A DNA stretch of 64,000 nt from Pascua guehoae. Lineage: Eukaryota; Basidiomycota; Tremellomycetes; Trichosporonales; Trichosporonaceae. The stretch lies in contig BCJX01000005.1 of NCBI GenBank assembly GCA_001600415.1, positions 776,197 through 840,196 of the forward strand. The letters are read 5' to 3'. Numbering within the stretch: the first letter of the stretch is position 1; every line of letters begins with the position of its first letter. Of the stretch, positions 50,449-63,139 are shown piece after piece. The notes beneath the pieces are model-generated. The model made no database searches. It was not told where the DNA came from and was given only the letters and a program-made list of their open reading frames with translations. A program made the position numbers and the translations under genes.

Positions 50449-51860
50449 CTAGTCGTCGCGCTCGCGGTTGTCGGGCGGAGGCGCGGCCGCGTCGTCATTG
50501 TCGCGCTCGCGCGAAACGTCACGGTCGCGCGAGACGTCGCGGTCGCGGTCGCCGTTGCGCGGCGCGGGCGAGGCCGAACGGCGACGGTCGCCATCGGCAT
50601 CGCGGCTGTCGCGGCGGTCACGGACGTCGTCGTCGTCGCGGGGCTCGTCGCGCGTGTCGCGGCGGTCATACTCGCGGTCGCTACGGTGGTCGTCGCGGTC
50701 ACCGCCGCGGTCACTGCGGCGCGGCGACGGCGAGCGACGACGGGGCGGCGACGGGCGGCGGCCACCGTAACCGCCACCGTAACCGTCACGGTCACCACCA
50801 TAGTCACGGCCACGACCAGAGTCGTTACCGCGCTCACGGCGGAAGCTGCAGTGTGAGTCGGGTGACGCTCGACGATGAACTCACTCCTCGTGCCTCCAGG
50901 CAGCAGAGGGTGGGCGCTTGGCCCACTGAACAGTGATGCGGCGGCCCTCAATAGAGCGGCCGTGCCTGCGGTGGTGAGCAACTTCCATGAGACACTGTCA
51001 CCACTCACATGTCATAGTAAGCATCCTCGGCGTCCCGCTCATCGCGGAACTCGACAAACGCAAACGCTGGAAAGAGTAAGTACACTTGCATACCTGATAG
51101 TGTGGGTCTCGGGTCGTATGTGGCGTTCGCTTCGCATCGCCTTGTCTCGGCTCGCCTCGCTCGGACGACGACGCATTCGACTCGCCACTGCTACTCTGCG
51201 CGCCGTGCTCGCTCGCTCGCTCGCGGACCCGCGTGCCCACGGGCTTGTCTTGCTCGATCGCGATCGCGCTCGACGCTCGGGGTAGGTGCTCGCTCGCGGC
51301 TTGCGTCCGCACGCTCGCTTGACGTGGACCAACTCGTGTCGACTTGGACCAGTCCCGACGCTCGGCGCCGGATGCGGTAGTCGGGGGGTGCACGGATTCG
51401 GCATCGGCAAAGAGGGGGATCGCGGGCTAGACTAGTGCACTCGCAGAGGAAAGGAAGGCATGTTCAGGAAGCAAATGGGAAGCGCAGTGTGGGGGGACTA
51501 CTCTGCGACAAACCACGCGAGAGGGTGGATGGATCGAGGCCGAGTGTGTGGTGGCAAGGATACGGGTACAACGACGAGTCATTCAGTTCTAGCTCGGGTA
51601 CTCACGCGACGAGTTGGGCGACTTGAGAGCAGGAATGTCACAGCGGACAAGACGACCAAAGCGCTCAAACTCGTAAGCGAGCTCACGAGCGCGAAGGCTG
51701 TGGGCAAAGCCAGTAACGTAGAGGACACTGGAAAAGGGTGAGCAAGGAACTGGGGGCACATGGTATGTGTTGGGTGGCCAAAGGAGGTGACGTGAGGTTG
51801 ATTCGACGAGCACAGTTGCCAGCAACAAGGAAGCGCAGCGACTCACGTCCTGTTCTGCAT
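50449..51860 (-). CDS. RRM/RS-domain splicing factor-like protein
   Basis: Exons 51860-51847, 51727-51606, 51066-51009, 50965-50885, 50845-50449 give 223 aa. One RRM lies at about residues 6-85: RNP2-like [22 protein letters not shown]1-like [19 protein letters not shown], then [17 protein letters not shown] long Arg-rich tail follows, first Gly/Tyr (GGYGGGRR), then alternating R with S, D or E ([24 protein letters not shown]). This is the layout of SR and SR-like proteins of constitutive and alternative splicing in the nucleus. The start given is ATG-CAG-AAC at 51860. An alternative puts the ATG at 51907-51905, directly before an intron, making 51854-51847 an 8-nt exon; both keep the same frame. 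The third intron in that numbering (539 nt, 51067-51605) is unusually long. Confidence 0.85.
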
Positions 51861-52910
51861 TGTGTGTCAGCGAGTGGCCACGGTTATGGGTGTTGTGAGC
51901 GTACCATTTTTTAAATGGAGAGAGTGGATGCAACGGTCAGAAGAGATAACAAGAGCTCTTGAGAGAGAGACAGGACAACAACGACAATGACCGTGGAAGC
52001 AAGGAAGCATTCAGTAGTTAGGACGGTTGCGACCCACCCACTGTGCGCGTCCCTCTCGTGGGTTCCCTGAGACAGAGTGTAAATGGGGGGTTCATTTAAC
52101 ACGGACGGGATCAAATTCTTTTTTAGTGTCGCGTGGGAGTTGAGGTGGGGGTTCGGGGGAAGGATGGCCAGGATGGGGGGGTTTTGGGTCTTGTGGGATG
52201 GGACACGTCGGTTTCACTATGAACAAAAACCCTCCGATCCCCGACACATACACCCACAACGGCACCCGCCGCCGGCACCGGAAAAGAAGGCGGGGAATGA
52301 AAATGAAATAATAATAATGGATATTGGGGCATGCAAACGGCGACCGCTGCAAGGCACTGCTGAGCAGGAGGAAGGATGAAAAGAGGGTTTGGTTTGCTCA
52401 TCCAATATGGCAAACAAGCAAGCAAGCAATTGCAAGCAAGCAAGCCATGACGGCGAGCCAGTCAAAAGCCTCTGTAAGCCACCATACACAACCTGGGTAA
52501 GCAAGTGTGCATCGGCGACTGAGTGGCAAAACGAAAAAACCCTAGACCAAAAGGTAAATGGACAAGATGGTCGATCATGCCATGGGTGGGTGGGTACCCT
52601 TTGCTTGATCTCTCTGCCTGCCTAGTGTGCATGGGTTAGATCCAAACAGAGCTACTGTATAGAGACCACAACATGCAACACCAGCCACCAACCCCCATCA
52701 ACCATTTGCTTGGACAACGGGATGCAAAAACACAGCATAGGAGTTGCTGTATGCATTGACCGACGGGCCTGTAAAATTTTGGTGCAAAGGTGATGGTGCT
52801 GTGCTGTATCTGGTGTATTCTGGTCATTTGTTACCCCTTTGGATGCATGCATGCATGCGAATACCCTGTAAAGGATGGACATGTATTCCCACCCACCCCG
52901 CATCTCACAC

Positions 52911-52930
52911 ATGCATGCATGCATGCATGC
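52911..52930. repeat. ATGC tetranucleotide array
   Basis: Five tandem ATGC units; a shorter GCAT run lies at about 52843-52858. Confidence 0.9.
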
Positions 52931-52953
52931 CTGCAACCAGCGCAACGAGCGAT

Positions 52954-52978
52954 GCGAGCGAGCGAGCGAGCGAGCGAG
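52954..52978. repeat. GCGA tetranucleotide array
   Basis: About six tandem GCGA units, 24 bp after the ATGC array. Confidence 0.9.
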
Positions 52979-53150
52979 GATGGCATGGTTCCGTTTGGCA
53001 CGCAAAGGGGGGGAAAGGAAGGAAGGGGCGAGGGAGGGAGGGGAAGGAGGGATCCGGCTGGAGCCGTTGAAAATGGAATGGTGCGCACCGCCCCTGGGGT
53101 CTTTGGTCCTGGCACGCACGCTTTTCGACGGGCACTGTCCCTGGATTGCA

Positions 53151-53151
<1 letters not shown>

Positions 53152-53185
<34 letters not shown>
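53152..53185. repeat. GCTG tetranucleotide array
   Basis: About eight tandem GCTG units, 375 bp upstream of the chitin synthase ATG. Confidence 0.9.
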
Positions 53186-53189
<4 letters not shown>

Positions 53190-53559
53190 CAAGAGTTCTT
53201 TGCCGCTGGCTGCCCATTGCCTTGCCATTGCCAGTCACACACACTGCAGTCGTCTTTCGCATCTCGACACATCTCGCTCTCCCCTCGACCCCGACCTCGT
53301 CGTCGTCGTCCTCCTTTCCCCCTCTCCCCTTCGTCCTCTTCTTCTTTCTTCGGTCCGCCAACACACGCTCGCTTCAGTCGCTACTACTCCTCTGCGGCAC
53401 TCGGACTCGTCTTGCATCTCGCCTCCCCCCCTTGTACGCCGGTCCACCAAACAAGACTAAAGGGAGCCCGAGGACTGGCAGGGCAAAACAAGCCACTTGT
53501 TGCAAGGCAGTTGGCAAGCCCACGTCTCTCGGTCGCACACCACCACCACCACCACCGCA

Positions 53560-56500
53560 ATGTCCTTGTTCCCCCCAGGAGGACAAGCGGCGCAGACCAA
53601 GCGGTTCTCCCGCTTTGAAGGCATCACCGACCTCTGGTAAGTCGCAGCATGCATCAGGCAGCAAAGTATGCACGGGACGGCCCAAACGAGGAAACGTGCA
53701 ACCATACACGGCGTATGCCTGCCGTGAACAAATCCTCCGTTGCCGCCGTCGTTGCCGCTGCCCGATCGCAAGATGTAGCACGTCGCACCGCACTGATCGT
53801 CGTGACGTCGCACTCGCTGCCAACCTGGCTGACAAACCCCAGTGCCCTCCCCAACGTTGCCGAGGATACAATCCTCGCCACACTTCGCGAGCGCTATTCA
53901 AACTCGCAGCCATACACGGCCGTCTCGGCCAGTGCCCTCGTCTCGGTCAACCCCCTCACCTATGTCCCTGTCAACTCGCACTCTTCCCTCTATGAGTACC
54001 TCGCCGAGTACTACCGCTCGGCGGGCGACGATGTCGTGGGCGTCGAGGGGGGCAAGGAGAGCCTAGGCCCCCACATCTTCCGTCTCGCACTCTCGGCGTA
54101 TTACAACATGCGTCGCACGGGGCAGGACCAGATTATCCTCCTGAGGTGCGTTTGAAAGAAATGGCCCCTCGTGCCTGCATTTCTTGCTTGGTGGCGGCTG
54201 ACATGATACAGCGGTGCAACAGGTTCAGGCAAGACTGAGATGCGCCGCCTGGCCATCAAGGCGATTTCCGAAGCTGCCGTCTCTGCCCCCGGCAAGAAAG
54301 GCTCCAAGGTCGGAGCGCAGATCGCCAACGCAGAGGTACGTGGAGAGAGCAAGAGAGAGACTTGAGCGCTGCATTGCGCAGGCACTGGGCGGTCGTAGCG
54401 GTTCTGACGTGCGCTTCAGTTTATCCTCGAGTCGTTTGGAAACGCACACACGATTGGCAACGAGAATGCGTCGCGTTACGGCAACTACACCGAGCTCCAG
54501 TTCAACGACCGCGGCCGCCTCGAGGGTCTCAAGACCATCGAATACTACTTTGAGCGCTCGCGCGTGTCGCAGCCCCCAGCATCGGGAGAACGCAACTTTC
54601 ACGTCTTCTACTACCTCGTCGAGGGTATCGACGGCGAGGAGCGCCACCATCTCCAGCTCGGCCACTCGCACGACTACCGCTATCTCCAGAGCCGTGCCCG
54701 CCGGTCGGGTGCGAGTGACCGCGAACGGTTCCACCAGCTCAAGCAGGCGTTCCGCACCGCTGGCCTGTCGAATCGCCTTGTCGCACAGGTGTGCCAGCTC
54801 CTTGCGGCCATTCTGCACATTGGCAACCTCGAGTTTGCCGACGATACCGACATGAACGAGGGGGCCGTTGTCGTCAACCAGCATGCGATGGAGCTCGTCG
54901 CAGAGTTCCTGGGTGTGTCGCCCGCGGCCCTTGCCGAGCTCTTTGCGTTCAAGACGCTCCTTGTCCGCAAAGAGGTGTGCACGACGTTCCTGGACCCCGA
55001 ACAGGCTGAAGCTGTTCGTGACGAGCTGGCGCGTACGCTCTACTCGCTCCTCTTCTCGTGGCTCAACGAGCACATCAACCAAAAGCTCTGCAAGGACTCG
55101 TTTGGATCGTTTGTCGCGGTTCTCGACCTTCCAGGCCTGCAGAACAATGCCGGACCTTCGTTAGGTGTCAACTCGGTCGACCAGTTTTGCTTCAACTTTG
55201 CCAACGAAATGATGCACAACTGGATCCTCCGCCGCCTCCACGAGACACCACTGAGCGAGGCCGCGGCCGACAGGATCCCGCTCGACCGAATCCCCTACTT
55301 TGACAACACCGAGTGCCTCAAGATGCTCTCAGACCCCAAGCATGGTCTTATTGCCATTGCCGACGACCAGGCCAAGAAGAAGAAGACGGACTCGAACATG
55401 ATTGACGCCATGGCCAAGCGCTACTCTGGCCACGCATCGTTCCAGGCTGGCCATGTTGACCGCTCTGGCTCGGCGTCGTTTACTGTCAACCACTATGCGG
55501 GTCCTGTCACGTACTCTGCCGAGTCGTTCCTTGAGCGCAATGCCAACGAGACGAGTGCCGACATTCTTCGCCTCCTCCGTGGCATGACCACTGGCCCGAC
55601 CAATGTGGCCGACCACCAGGGCTCCAACAACCCGTTCATCCGCAGCCTCTTTTCGTCGCGCTCCATTGCGACGCAGATGCACCCGCGCAACGACGAGACT
55701 GTTGTCGCCGCCCAGCAGCCTGTCCGGCCCATGCGTGCGCCGTCAACACGCCGTAAGCGTGGGGGGCGCCTGAGCGCCGTCACTGAAGAACGCGAGACGG
55801 ATGCCGAGGATGCCGAGGTTGGCGGTGGCAACGACGAAGGGGCCGCCGGTACGCACCTGTCGTGTGTCTGTGGGCAGCACTGGCAGGTGCTGGACACGCT
55901 GTTTTCGTCGTTTGACCAGACACAGCCGTGGTTTGTGTTTTGTCTTCGCCCCAACGACTCGCAGTTGCCGGCGCAGATTGAGGCGCGGTCTGTCAAGGCG
56001 CAGATCCGGAGCCTCGGTTTGACTGAGATTGCACAGCGTTTAAAGTCTTCCGACTATGAGGTCCGCATGACACACGACGAGTTTGCCGAGCGCTACGCCG
56101 ACGAGTTTGCCGAGCGGGCCATTGGCATGCAGGGCACATCGGGCGACCGCTTGCGCGACTTGAAGCGTGTACTGCAAATGTCCGACAACCACATGGCCGT
56201 TGGTGCGACGCGCGTCTTTTTGTCGCACGCGGCCTTCCACCGCTTTGACGACCGCCTGCGCGAGGCCGAGGGCTTGGATACGCCCGCGCATATCCGCGCC
56301 GCTGCTGCGGGACGAGAGCGCGACGACCCCTTTGGACCCGGTTACCGCCCGCACTCGCCCGACCCGGGTGATCGCCAAGAGACCATGTTTGACTACAACG
56401 ACCGCAACGACTCTGCCACTGCTTTGCCACTCGTGCAAAACGCCCAGCCCGTGCCGCGTGCGTCGCCAGGTCCGTTTGACGACGAGTCGCGTGGGTTTGC

Positions 56501-59500
56501 GCCAAGCCAAGCCACGAGCGCGTTTGGCGACAGCCAGTCTATCGCCAACACGGATGCGTACGCACCGTCACGCAACATGTTCCGTGACATTGAAAAGCCG
56601 GAAAAGGACGTTCTCGACACGCTCCCGGAAGACGGCGAAGTCACGGAAGAGTACCGCGAGTCGGCGGGTCGTCGCCGTTGGGTGTGGCTCTGCCGCGCGC
56701 TCACATGGTGGTGCCCCGACTTTTTGCTCAATCGGGTCGGCCGCATGAAGCGCCAGGATATTCGACAGGCATGGCGCGAAAAGCTCGCCATCAACATGAT
56801 TATTTGGTTCATTTGCGGGTGTACCATCTTTGTCATTGCCGGCTTGGGTCTGATTATTTGCCCGCGCCAGCACGTCTACACCCAGAGTGAACTGGCGTCG
56901 CACAACTACAAGGACAACAAGAACAATGTCTTTACGTCTATCCGCGGCGAAGTGTTTGACCTGAGCAAGTTTATGTCGCTCCACTTGAACGTTGTGCCGA
57001 TCGTGGATGCCAAGACCATCTACAACAACTATGGCGGAACCGACGCGACAAACATCTTCCCCGTGCAGGTGTCGGCACTGTGCACCGGTACGACTGGCGA
57101 GGGCCTTTCCCCGTACATTCAGCTCACCTCGACCAACACGAGTGATGTGTACGCCAAATACCACGACTTCCGTGCCATTACCAACGACTCGCGCCCAGAC
57201 TGGTACACTGAGCAGATGATCATGCTCCGTGGGGGTTTCAAGACGGGTTGGATGGGATACACGGACAAGGACCTCCGATCGCAGGCGTCGCAGGGCAAGA
57301 GTGTGGCCATTATCGACAATCTCGTGTATGACATGACCACGTACATTCAGCAGGGTGGTGGTCGTGTCATTACCCCGGACGGCACGGACGTGGGCTCGCC
57401 AGACCGCGCGTTTATGAACGACCAGATTGTCAAGTTGTTCCAAACCCAGGCCGGCAAGGACATTACCAAGCCGTTGAACGACCTCGCCGCGACCATTGGT
57501 GCCGACGTTGTCGGATGGCAAAAGACGTGTCTGCGCAACCTCTTTGTCGTTGGCAAGGTCGACACGCGAAACTCGATCCAGTGCCAGTTTTCGACCTATA
57601 TCCTCCTCGCGCTCAGCTGTGTCATGGTCGCCGTTATTGGATTCAAGTTCATTGCGTCCATCCACTTTGGCCACGCGCGTGCACCGGAAAACCACGACAA
57701 GTTTGTCATTTGCCAGGTGCCTTGTTACACTGAGGGTGAGGAATCGCTGCGCCGCACAATCGACTCGCTCGTCAAGCTCCGCTACGACGACAAGCGCAAG
57801 CTGATTGTCGTCATTTGCGACGGTAACATTAAGGGTCACGGCAACGAAAAGCCTACGCCGGCCATTGTGCTCGACATTCTCGGCGTTGACCCCAACCTCG
57901 ACCCCGAGCCTCTCAGCTTCCTCTCGCTTGGCGAGGGCAGCAAGCAGCACAACATGGGCAAGGTGTACGCGGGTCTGTACGAGGCTGGTGGCCACGTCGT
58001 TCCCTACCTCGTCGTTGTCAAGGTTGGCAAGCCGACCGAGCGCCCCAAGCCCGGAAACCGTGGCAAGCGTGACACGCAGATGATTCTCATGCACTTCCTC
58101 AACAAGGTGAGTAGTGTCACGACACCCCTCCCAACGTGCCCCCGGCTCACACCCAGGTCCACTTCAACGCGCCGATGAACCCGCTCGAGCTCGAAATGTA
58201 CCACCAGATCAAGAACGTTATTGGTGTCAACCCAGGCTTTTACGAGTACCTGTTCATGGTGGATGCCGACACGACGGTGGACGAAATGTCGCTCAACCGG
58301 CTGGTTTCCGCGTGCATGCACGACAAGAAGATTATCGGTATTTGTGGCGAGACATCGATTACCAACGCCAAGCAGTCGATTGTGACCATGTCGCAGGTGT
58401 ACGAGTACTTTATCTCGCACCACCTCTCAAAGGCGTTTGAAAACCTCTTTGGCTCGGTCACCTGTTTGCCAGGTTGTTTCACCATGTACCGCCTGCGCAC
58501 ACCCGATACTCGCAAGCCGCTCTTCATTGCAAACGGCATTGTGCACGACTATGCCGAGAACCGCGTCGACACGCTGCATCTGAAAAACCTGCTCCACCTC
58601 GGTGAAGATCGTTACCTGACGACGCTTGTGCTCAAGCACTTCCCGACGTACAAGACCAAGTTTGTGCGCGACGCGCGGGCACAGACGGTCGCACCCGACT
58701 CTGGAAAGGTCCTCATGTCGCAGCGTCGTCGCTGGATCAACTCGACTGTCCACAACATGGCCGAGCTCATCTTCCAAGAGAACATGTGTGGCTTCTGCTG
58801 CTTTTCCATGCGCTTTGTTGTCCTCATTGACCTTATTTCAACCATTGTCGCGCCCGTCACCGTCGCCTATGTGAGTCGAGCCCACTTGTTGCGTACTGCA
58901 CTGACACTCAGATCGGGTACCTGATTTACATTATCGTGTCCAGCAAGGGCAACATTCCGATCCTGTCATTGATCATGTTGGCTGCCATCTACGGCCTGCA
59001 GGCGCTCGTCTTCATCTTCCGCATGCGCTGGGACATGATTGCGTGGATGATCTGTGAGCATGCTGCGTCTACAGGCAAGAGCCACTCCTAACGCCCAGTC
59101 TACATTCTCGCCATTCCCTTCTTTTCGTTCTACCTCCCGCTGTATTCGTTCTGGAAAATGGACGACTTTTCGTGGGGTTCGACACGTCTTGTGGTTGGCG
59201 AAAAGGGCAAGAAGATTGTTATTCACGACGAGGGCAAGTTTGACCCCAAGTCGATTCCTCTCAAGAGCTGGAACGATTACGAGTGAGTAGATGCGTCGAG
59301 CAATCGTCGTGGGTAGAGACTGACTGTGTTTAGGAACGAGCTGTGGGACCAAGAGTCCAACCACTCGCTCGACACGTACAACGTCGGGGCCAACAAGTCC
59401 GAGTACTATGCCGGCTCGCGTGCCCCGTCAATGTACAGCGGTGTGGTGCAGTCGGTGTACGGCCAGCCGCAGTCCAACTTTGGCCGCGGCTCGGTGTACC

Positions 59501-59952
59501 AGGGCTCGCAGTACGGCGCAGCGGCGCGCGGCGGCGTGTCGCCTTCGGCGTCGTACACTGACGTGCGTGCCGCGTCGCACGTCGGCTCGTTCTACGACGT
59601 GCCCCAACGTGGTACCTTTTACGACCGGCAGGGCGACACGGGCTCGTACACGCATACGCAGAGCGGCCACGGCCACGGCGACACTGGGTCGCTTTACGGC
59701 GGCAGCTTTTACAGCCAGCCGGTGCAGGCGACGACGAGCCGGTACGGTCTGTCTGGCCTCAACCCCGAGACCGAGGTGGGCCCCACCGACGCCGAGCTCG
59801 AGGCGAGCATCCGCCGCATCTGTGCCACGGCCGACCTGGACACGCTCACAAAGAAGACTGTCCGCGCTGATCTCGAGCGCGAGTATGGTGTAAACCTCAT
59901 TTCGAGGAAGGCCGCCATTAACCGTATCATCGAGGCCGTGTTAGCCGAGTGA
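53560..59952 (+). CDS. Class V-type chitin synthase with myosin motor-like domain
   Basis: Eight exons: 53560-53636, 53843-54145, 54212-54335, 54420-58106, 58157-58870, 58912-59053, 59099-59282, 59334-59952, giving 1949 aa. The N-terminal myosin-like domain (about 20-740) has an intact P-loop [10 protein letters not shown] (127-136, across a splice), switch [16 protein letters not shown] and switch II-like [10 protein letters not shown]. Membrane helices lie at about 951-978, then a cytochrome-b5-like region with GEVFDLSKF. The GT2 chitin synthase domain follows, with [24 protein letters not shown] (about 1547-1549) and the QRRRW signature (about 1586). After more helices comes [17 protein letters not shown], and a DEK-C-like domain at about 1893-1949. 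It makes cell-wall chitin at growth tips and septa; the motor-like part helps vesicle delivery. The large exon is 3687 nt; the other introns are 41-206 nt. The intact P-loop favours class V over VII. Confidence 0.96.
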
Positions 59953-60262
59953 GCGCGGCGCGAAAGCGCGACGTAGTCGCGCGCGCGCCGGTCGCCAGAC
60001 TTTGTGACCCCTCCCTACCGGCGCTGAGCCACTCTTTCCATACGGTTCGATACCTCCCAACCCCCTCCCACCCCCTACCCCGTCCATACTGTATGCTCCG
60101 CCCGACGACGGGTATCCATCCACGATGACCACGAACACGGACCACGGACCTTATGACGCGCATCATATAGTAGAGTGTTTGCGCATGCATTGCATCGATT
60201 CTAAGTGGGGTGGGGTGCTGAGTGACAGGAGGTGTGTTGGGGGGTGTGTCGGGGTGTGTGTT

Positions 60263-60353
60263 GGGTGCGTTGAGTGCGTTGGGTGCGTTGAGTGCGTTGG
60301 GTGCGTTGGGTGCGTTGGGTGCATTGGGTGCGCTGGGAGCGTTGGGTACGTTG
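60263..60353. repeat. 9-bp minisatellite (GTGCGTTGG/A)
   Basis: About ten units of GTGCGTTGG or GTGCGTTGA, with the last few diverged. Confidence 0.9.
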
Positions 60354-60438
60354 ATGGATGGCGTTGGCGGTCGGGTGATCGATTGGTGACGTCGGTGACA
60401 TTTGGTGTGGGAGCCTGAGAGTGTGGGAGTGGGTGATG

Positions 60439-60480
60439 CAGGTGCTCTGTGCAGGTGCTCTGTGCAGGTGCTCTGTGCAG
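60439..60480. repeat. 13-bp tandem repeat (GCAGGTGCTCTGT)
   Basis: Three exact copies, followed by related GGTGCGCGGTGCTGGTGCTC units. Confidence 0.9.
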
Positions 60481-61035
60481 GTGCGCGGTGCTGGTGCTCG
60501 GTGCTGGTGCTGGGTGCGTACTTGGTGCTCGGTCAGGTGGGTGTGGTGAGTGCTAGTGGCCAGTGAGTGACCCGGTTAGTAACCTGCAAGTCAAATGACA
60601 TGCCAGTGACATGCAAGACCTAGTCGCCTGCAAGTGATCATGTGGCGTCGAGCGCGTTTCGCTTGTCGGCCAGGCGATGTAAAGCAGCGCAGGCGGTGCA
60701 GGGCGATAAGGTTGGAGGGGTAGGAGGGAGACGTAGCGAAAGGGAGTTGGCGGTGTACGCAGCCGTACCGGTACAGAGCTGTACAGAGTTGAAAGCTGTA
60801 GGGAGATGCAGGCAGAAGAGAGCAAGGAGCAAGGAGCAACGAGGTGTGTTATACAGAAGCCGCGCAGTGGCCAGTAGACTCATGTGGCGGTGTTGTGGCA
60901 GCTTGCGAGGGGGCTGTTTGCAGGTTGACGGCCGTTTCACAATCTCACCGCCGCACAATTTAGAATCCAGTCCAGAAAGAATTGACCAAGCCAGAACCCA
61001 GCCAGAACCCAACTCTGCAAAGCGACGGAAACCAA

Positions 61036-61037
61036 CG

Positions 61038-61098
<61 letters not shown>
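61036..61098. repeat. Hexanucleotide array (GCCAGA)n
   Basis: About ten units, followed by ACCAGAACCCAGA-type units to about 61145. Looks like repeat expansion; the long frames across it are not genes. Confidence 0.93.
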
Positions 61099-61104
<6 letters not shown>

Positions 61105-62514
61105 ACCAGAACCCAGAGCACCAGAACCCAGACCAGAACCCACAACCCAGCGAGTCTCAGCACGACACCGCAATCTCAAACATCCTGTAGGCTCTGAAAC
61201 ATAGCAACACGCACCGCCCAGTACCGCCCAGTCAAACCGCTGCCAAGACGTGCCGCTGTCACTGGAGTCTGCCGGGGCCTGTCCTCGTTGGCGTCGAGGC
61301 ACCGACGCGGTCGCCTGTAGGTACGTGTAGTGCAGTGCAGTGTTAGTGTACCGGTACGTACGAGACCCAAATGCCAAGAAAAGTGAGCAAGCGGTGTGCA
61401 GAGGAAGAGAGAGGAGGACGACTTGGCGATCAGCGACTTGCTGCTTTGGGATCTGCGTCTGCAGACGTGAAATGGTCGAAATGGGCGTGTACGAGAGCGG
61501 CAGGACTGGACTGGACTGGACACTGGACTCGAGTGCGTCGATTGCAGCCTGGACGAGGGCGAGGACGAGGACGACGAGGACGGCATGTTGTACCAGTGTC
61601 ACGGGACAGACGCTGTGCCTGTGACGTGAGGGGAAAATGTGCCGTAACCCCCCAGGTCCTTGCCCTCGTGTGCCGCACCTTGTACACCTACCTGCACAGC
61701 ACAACTGTGCCAGTGTGCGCATCACCCGTGGCGTGGGTCGAAAGCTGTGAGGTACGTTTTGCTCGTGTTTCCGCTCGTGGATGGGAGGGTAGGCTTTATG
61801 CGCACGGCAGAGGGGCATGTTACGAATAACGGTGGGAAGCCAGAGGCGCTGCCGTGTCTAGGCACACAGTCGGACTCCCCTTGTTCCTCTCGCTGCCGCT
61901 GCTGGGTGCGGGGTGCTGGGTGCAGTGCTGGGTGTCGTGCATGTGGGGCGACGTGTGGTGCATGCGTGGTGCAGGGCAGGGCCGAGAGGGGAGCAGGGGC
62001 CAGGGGCAAGGGGCACAGAGGTACAGACTGCAGTGGACACCGGAATCGAGCGGCCGAAGAAAGCAAGAAAGACATGATGAGCACACGTACAAGAAAGACT
62101 GAAGGACGGAGACGGAGACGTACACGTACGGGTACACGTAAAGGACAAGTCAGCGTTGTCAACATTCATCCCCCTCACTCTTGCATACGACGCCGTCGCC
62201 TGGATCATTCACACTGGCTAGGTAGAGCGACGCGGCTGGTGCTCGCATCGTCGCATCTTGGCATCTGGTACTCGCTACTCGCAAGTAGACGCAAGCAAAG
62301 GCATACAAGCAACCAAGCAAGGACGGAAGGAAGGAAGGAATCGAGGCATACAAAACCCCACATCTGCGATCCATCGACATTCCCAAGACTCGCGCCCACA
62401 CACACACACACACGCCCACACGCCCACAACACACACCCCCACACCACACAGAACACACACCACACCCACACCCACACCGCACCCACACCTGCATCGCACC
62501 CACCGACACCGCCG

Positions 62515-63097
62515 ATGCGCGCCGCCCTCGTCCTCCTCGCCGCGGCCGCGGCCGCCGTCTCGAATGACCCACACGACGCCGTCTCCAACGACCCACACGA
62601 CGACTTGGCCCCGCTCCACCCCCGAGATCGCCCCGTCGCGGAGATCGAGACGCGCGTCCCCGTCCCGGCTTCGAGTTCGGGTTCTGGGTCGGGTTCGGGT
62701 TCGGCCACATCCAGCTCGCCCATATCGACCTCGCCGTCGACAGCGGGCATGGTCGTCCTCCCCCTCAGTCTCCGGCGGCGGAGGGGGGGCGGGGAGGGCG
62801 AGGGCGAGTGGCGCCGGGCGCGGGCGAGGACGGGCGGGAAGAGGAGGAGGGCGTTTGAGGCAAAGGTGTTTGCGGCGGCTGAGTGAGTGTCTGGTCTGGG
62901 GTGGGGCTGGAGGTGGCAGGGGTGGGACTGGAAGCAGAGTTGGGACTGGAGGCGGTAGGGGTGGGGCTGGAGGTGGCAGGGGTGGGGCTGGAGGTGGCGG
63001 TGCGGAGAGTACGTGGGTGGGGCAAGGTGGTGGTGGTGTTTACAGACTGGTGGTGGGGCGAGGGCGGAGGGAGTGGCGTGTGGGGTAGAGTGGATGG

Positions 63098-63139
<42 letters not shown>

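Larger units (their letters stand above)
51861..53559. promoter_or_regulatory. Divergent region between RS-protein and chitin synthase genes
   Basis: 1.7 kb with no supported gene; it must hold both promoters. It contains three tetranucleotide arrays and, from about 53255, a CT-rich leader before the chitin synthase ATG. Confidence 0.5.
59953..62514. other. 2.6-kb repeat-rich intergenic region
   Basis: Between the chitin synthase 3' end and the protease-like gene. No supported gene. It holds 9-bp, 13-bp and 6-bp tandem repeats and an (AC)n-rich leader (about 62396-62490) just before the next ATG. Confidence 0.5.

Noticed and set aside
56568..58094. A 508-codon minus-strand open frame
   Set aside because: Antisense shadow of the chitin synthase exon; long because of GC-rich codon bias.
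61660..62886. A 408-codon plus-strand frame starting at 61660
   Set aside because: The part before 62515 is low-complexity and lacks coding features. The signal-peptide ATG at 62515 is the better start.
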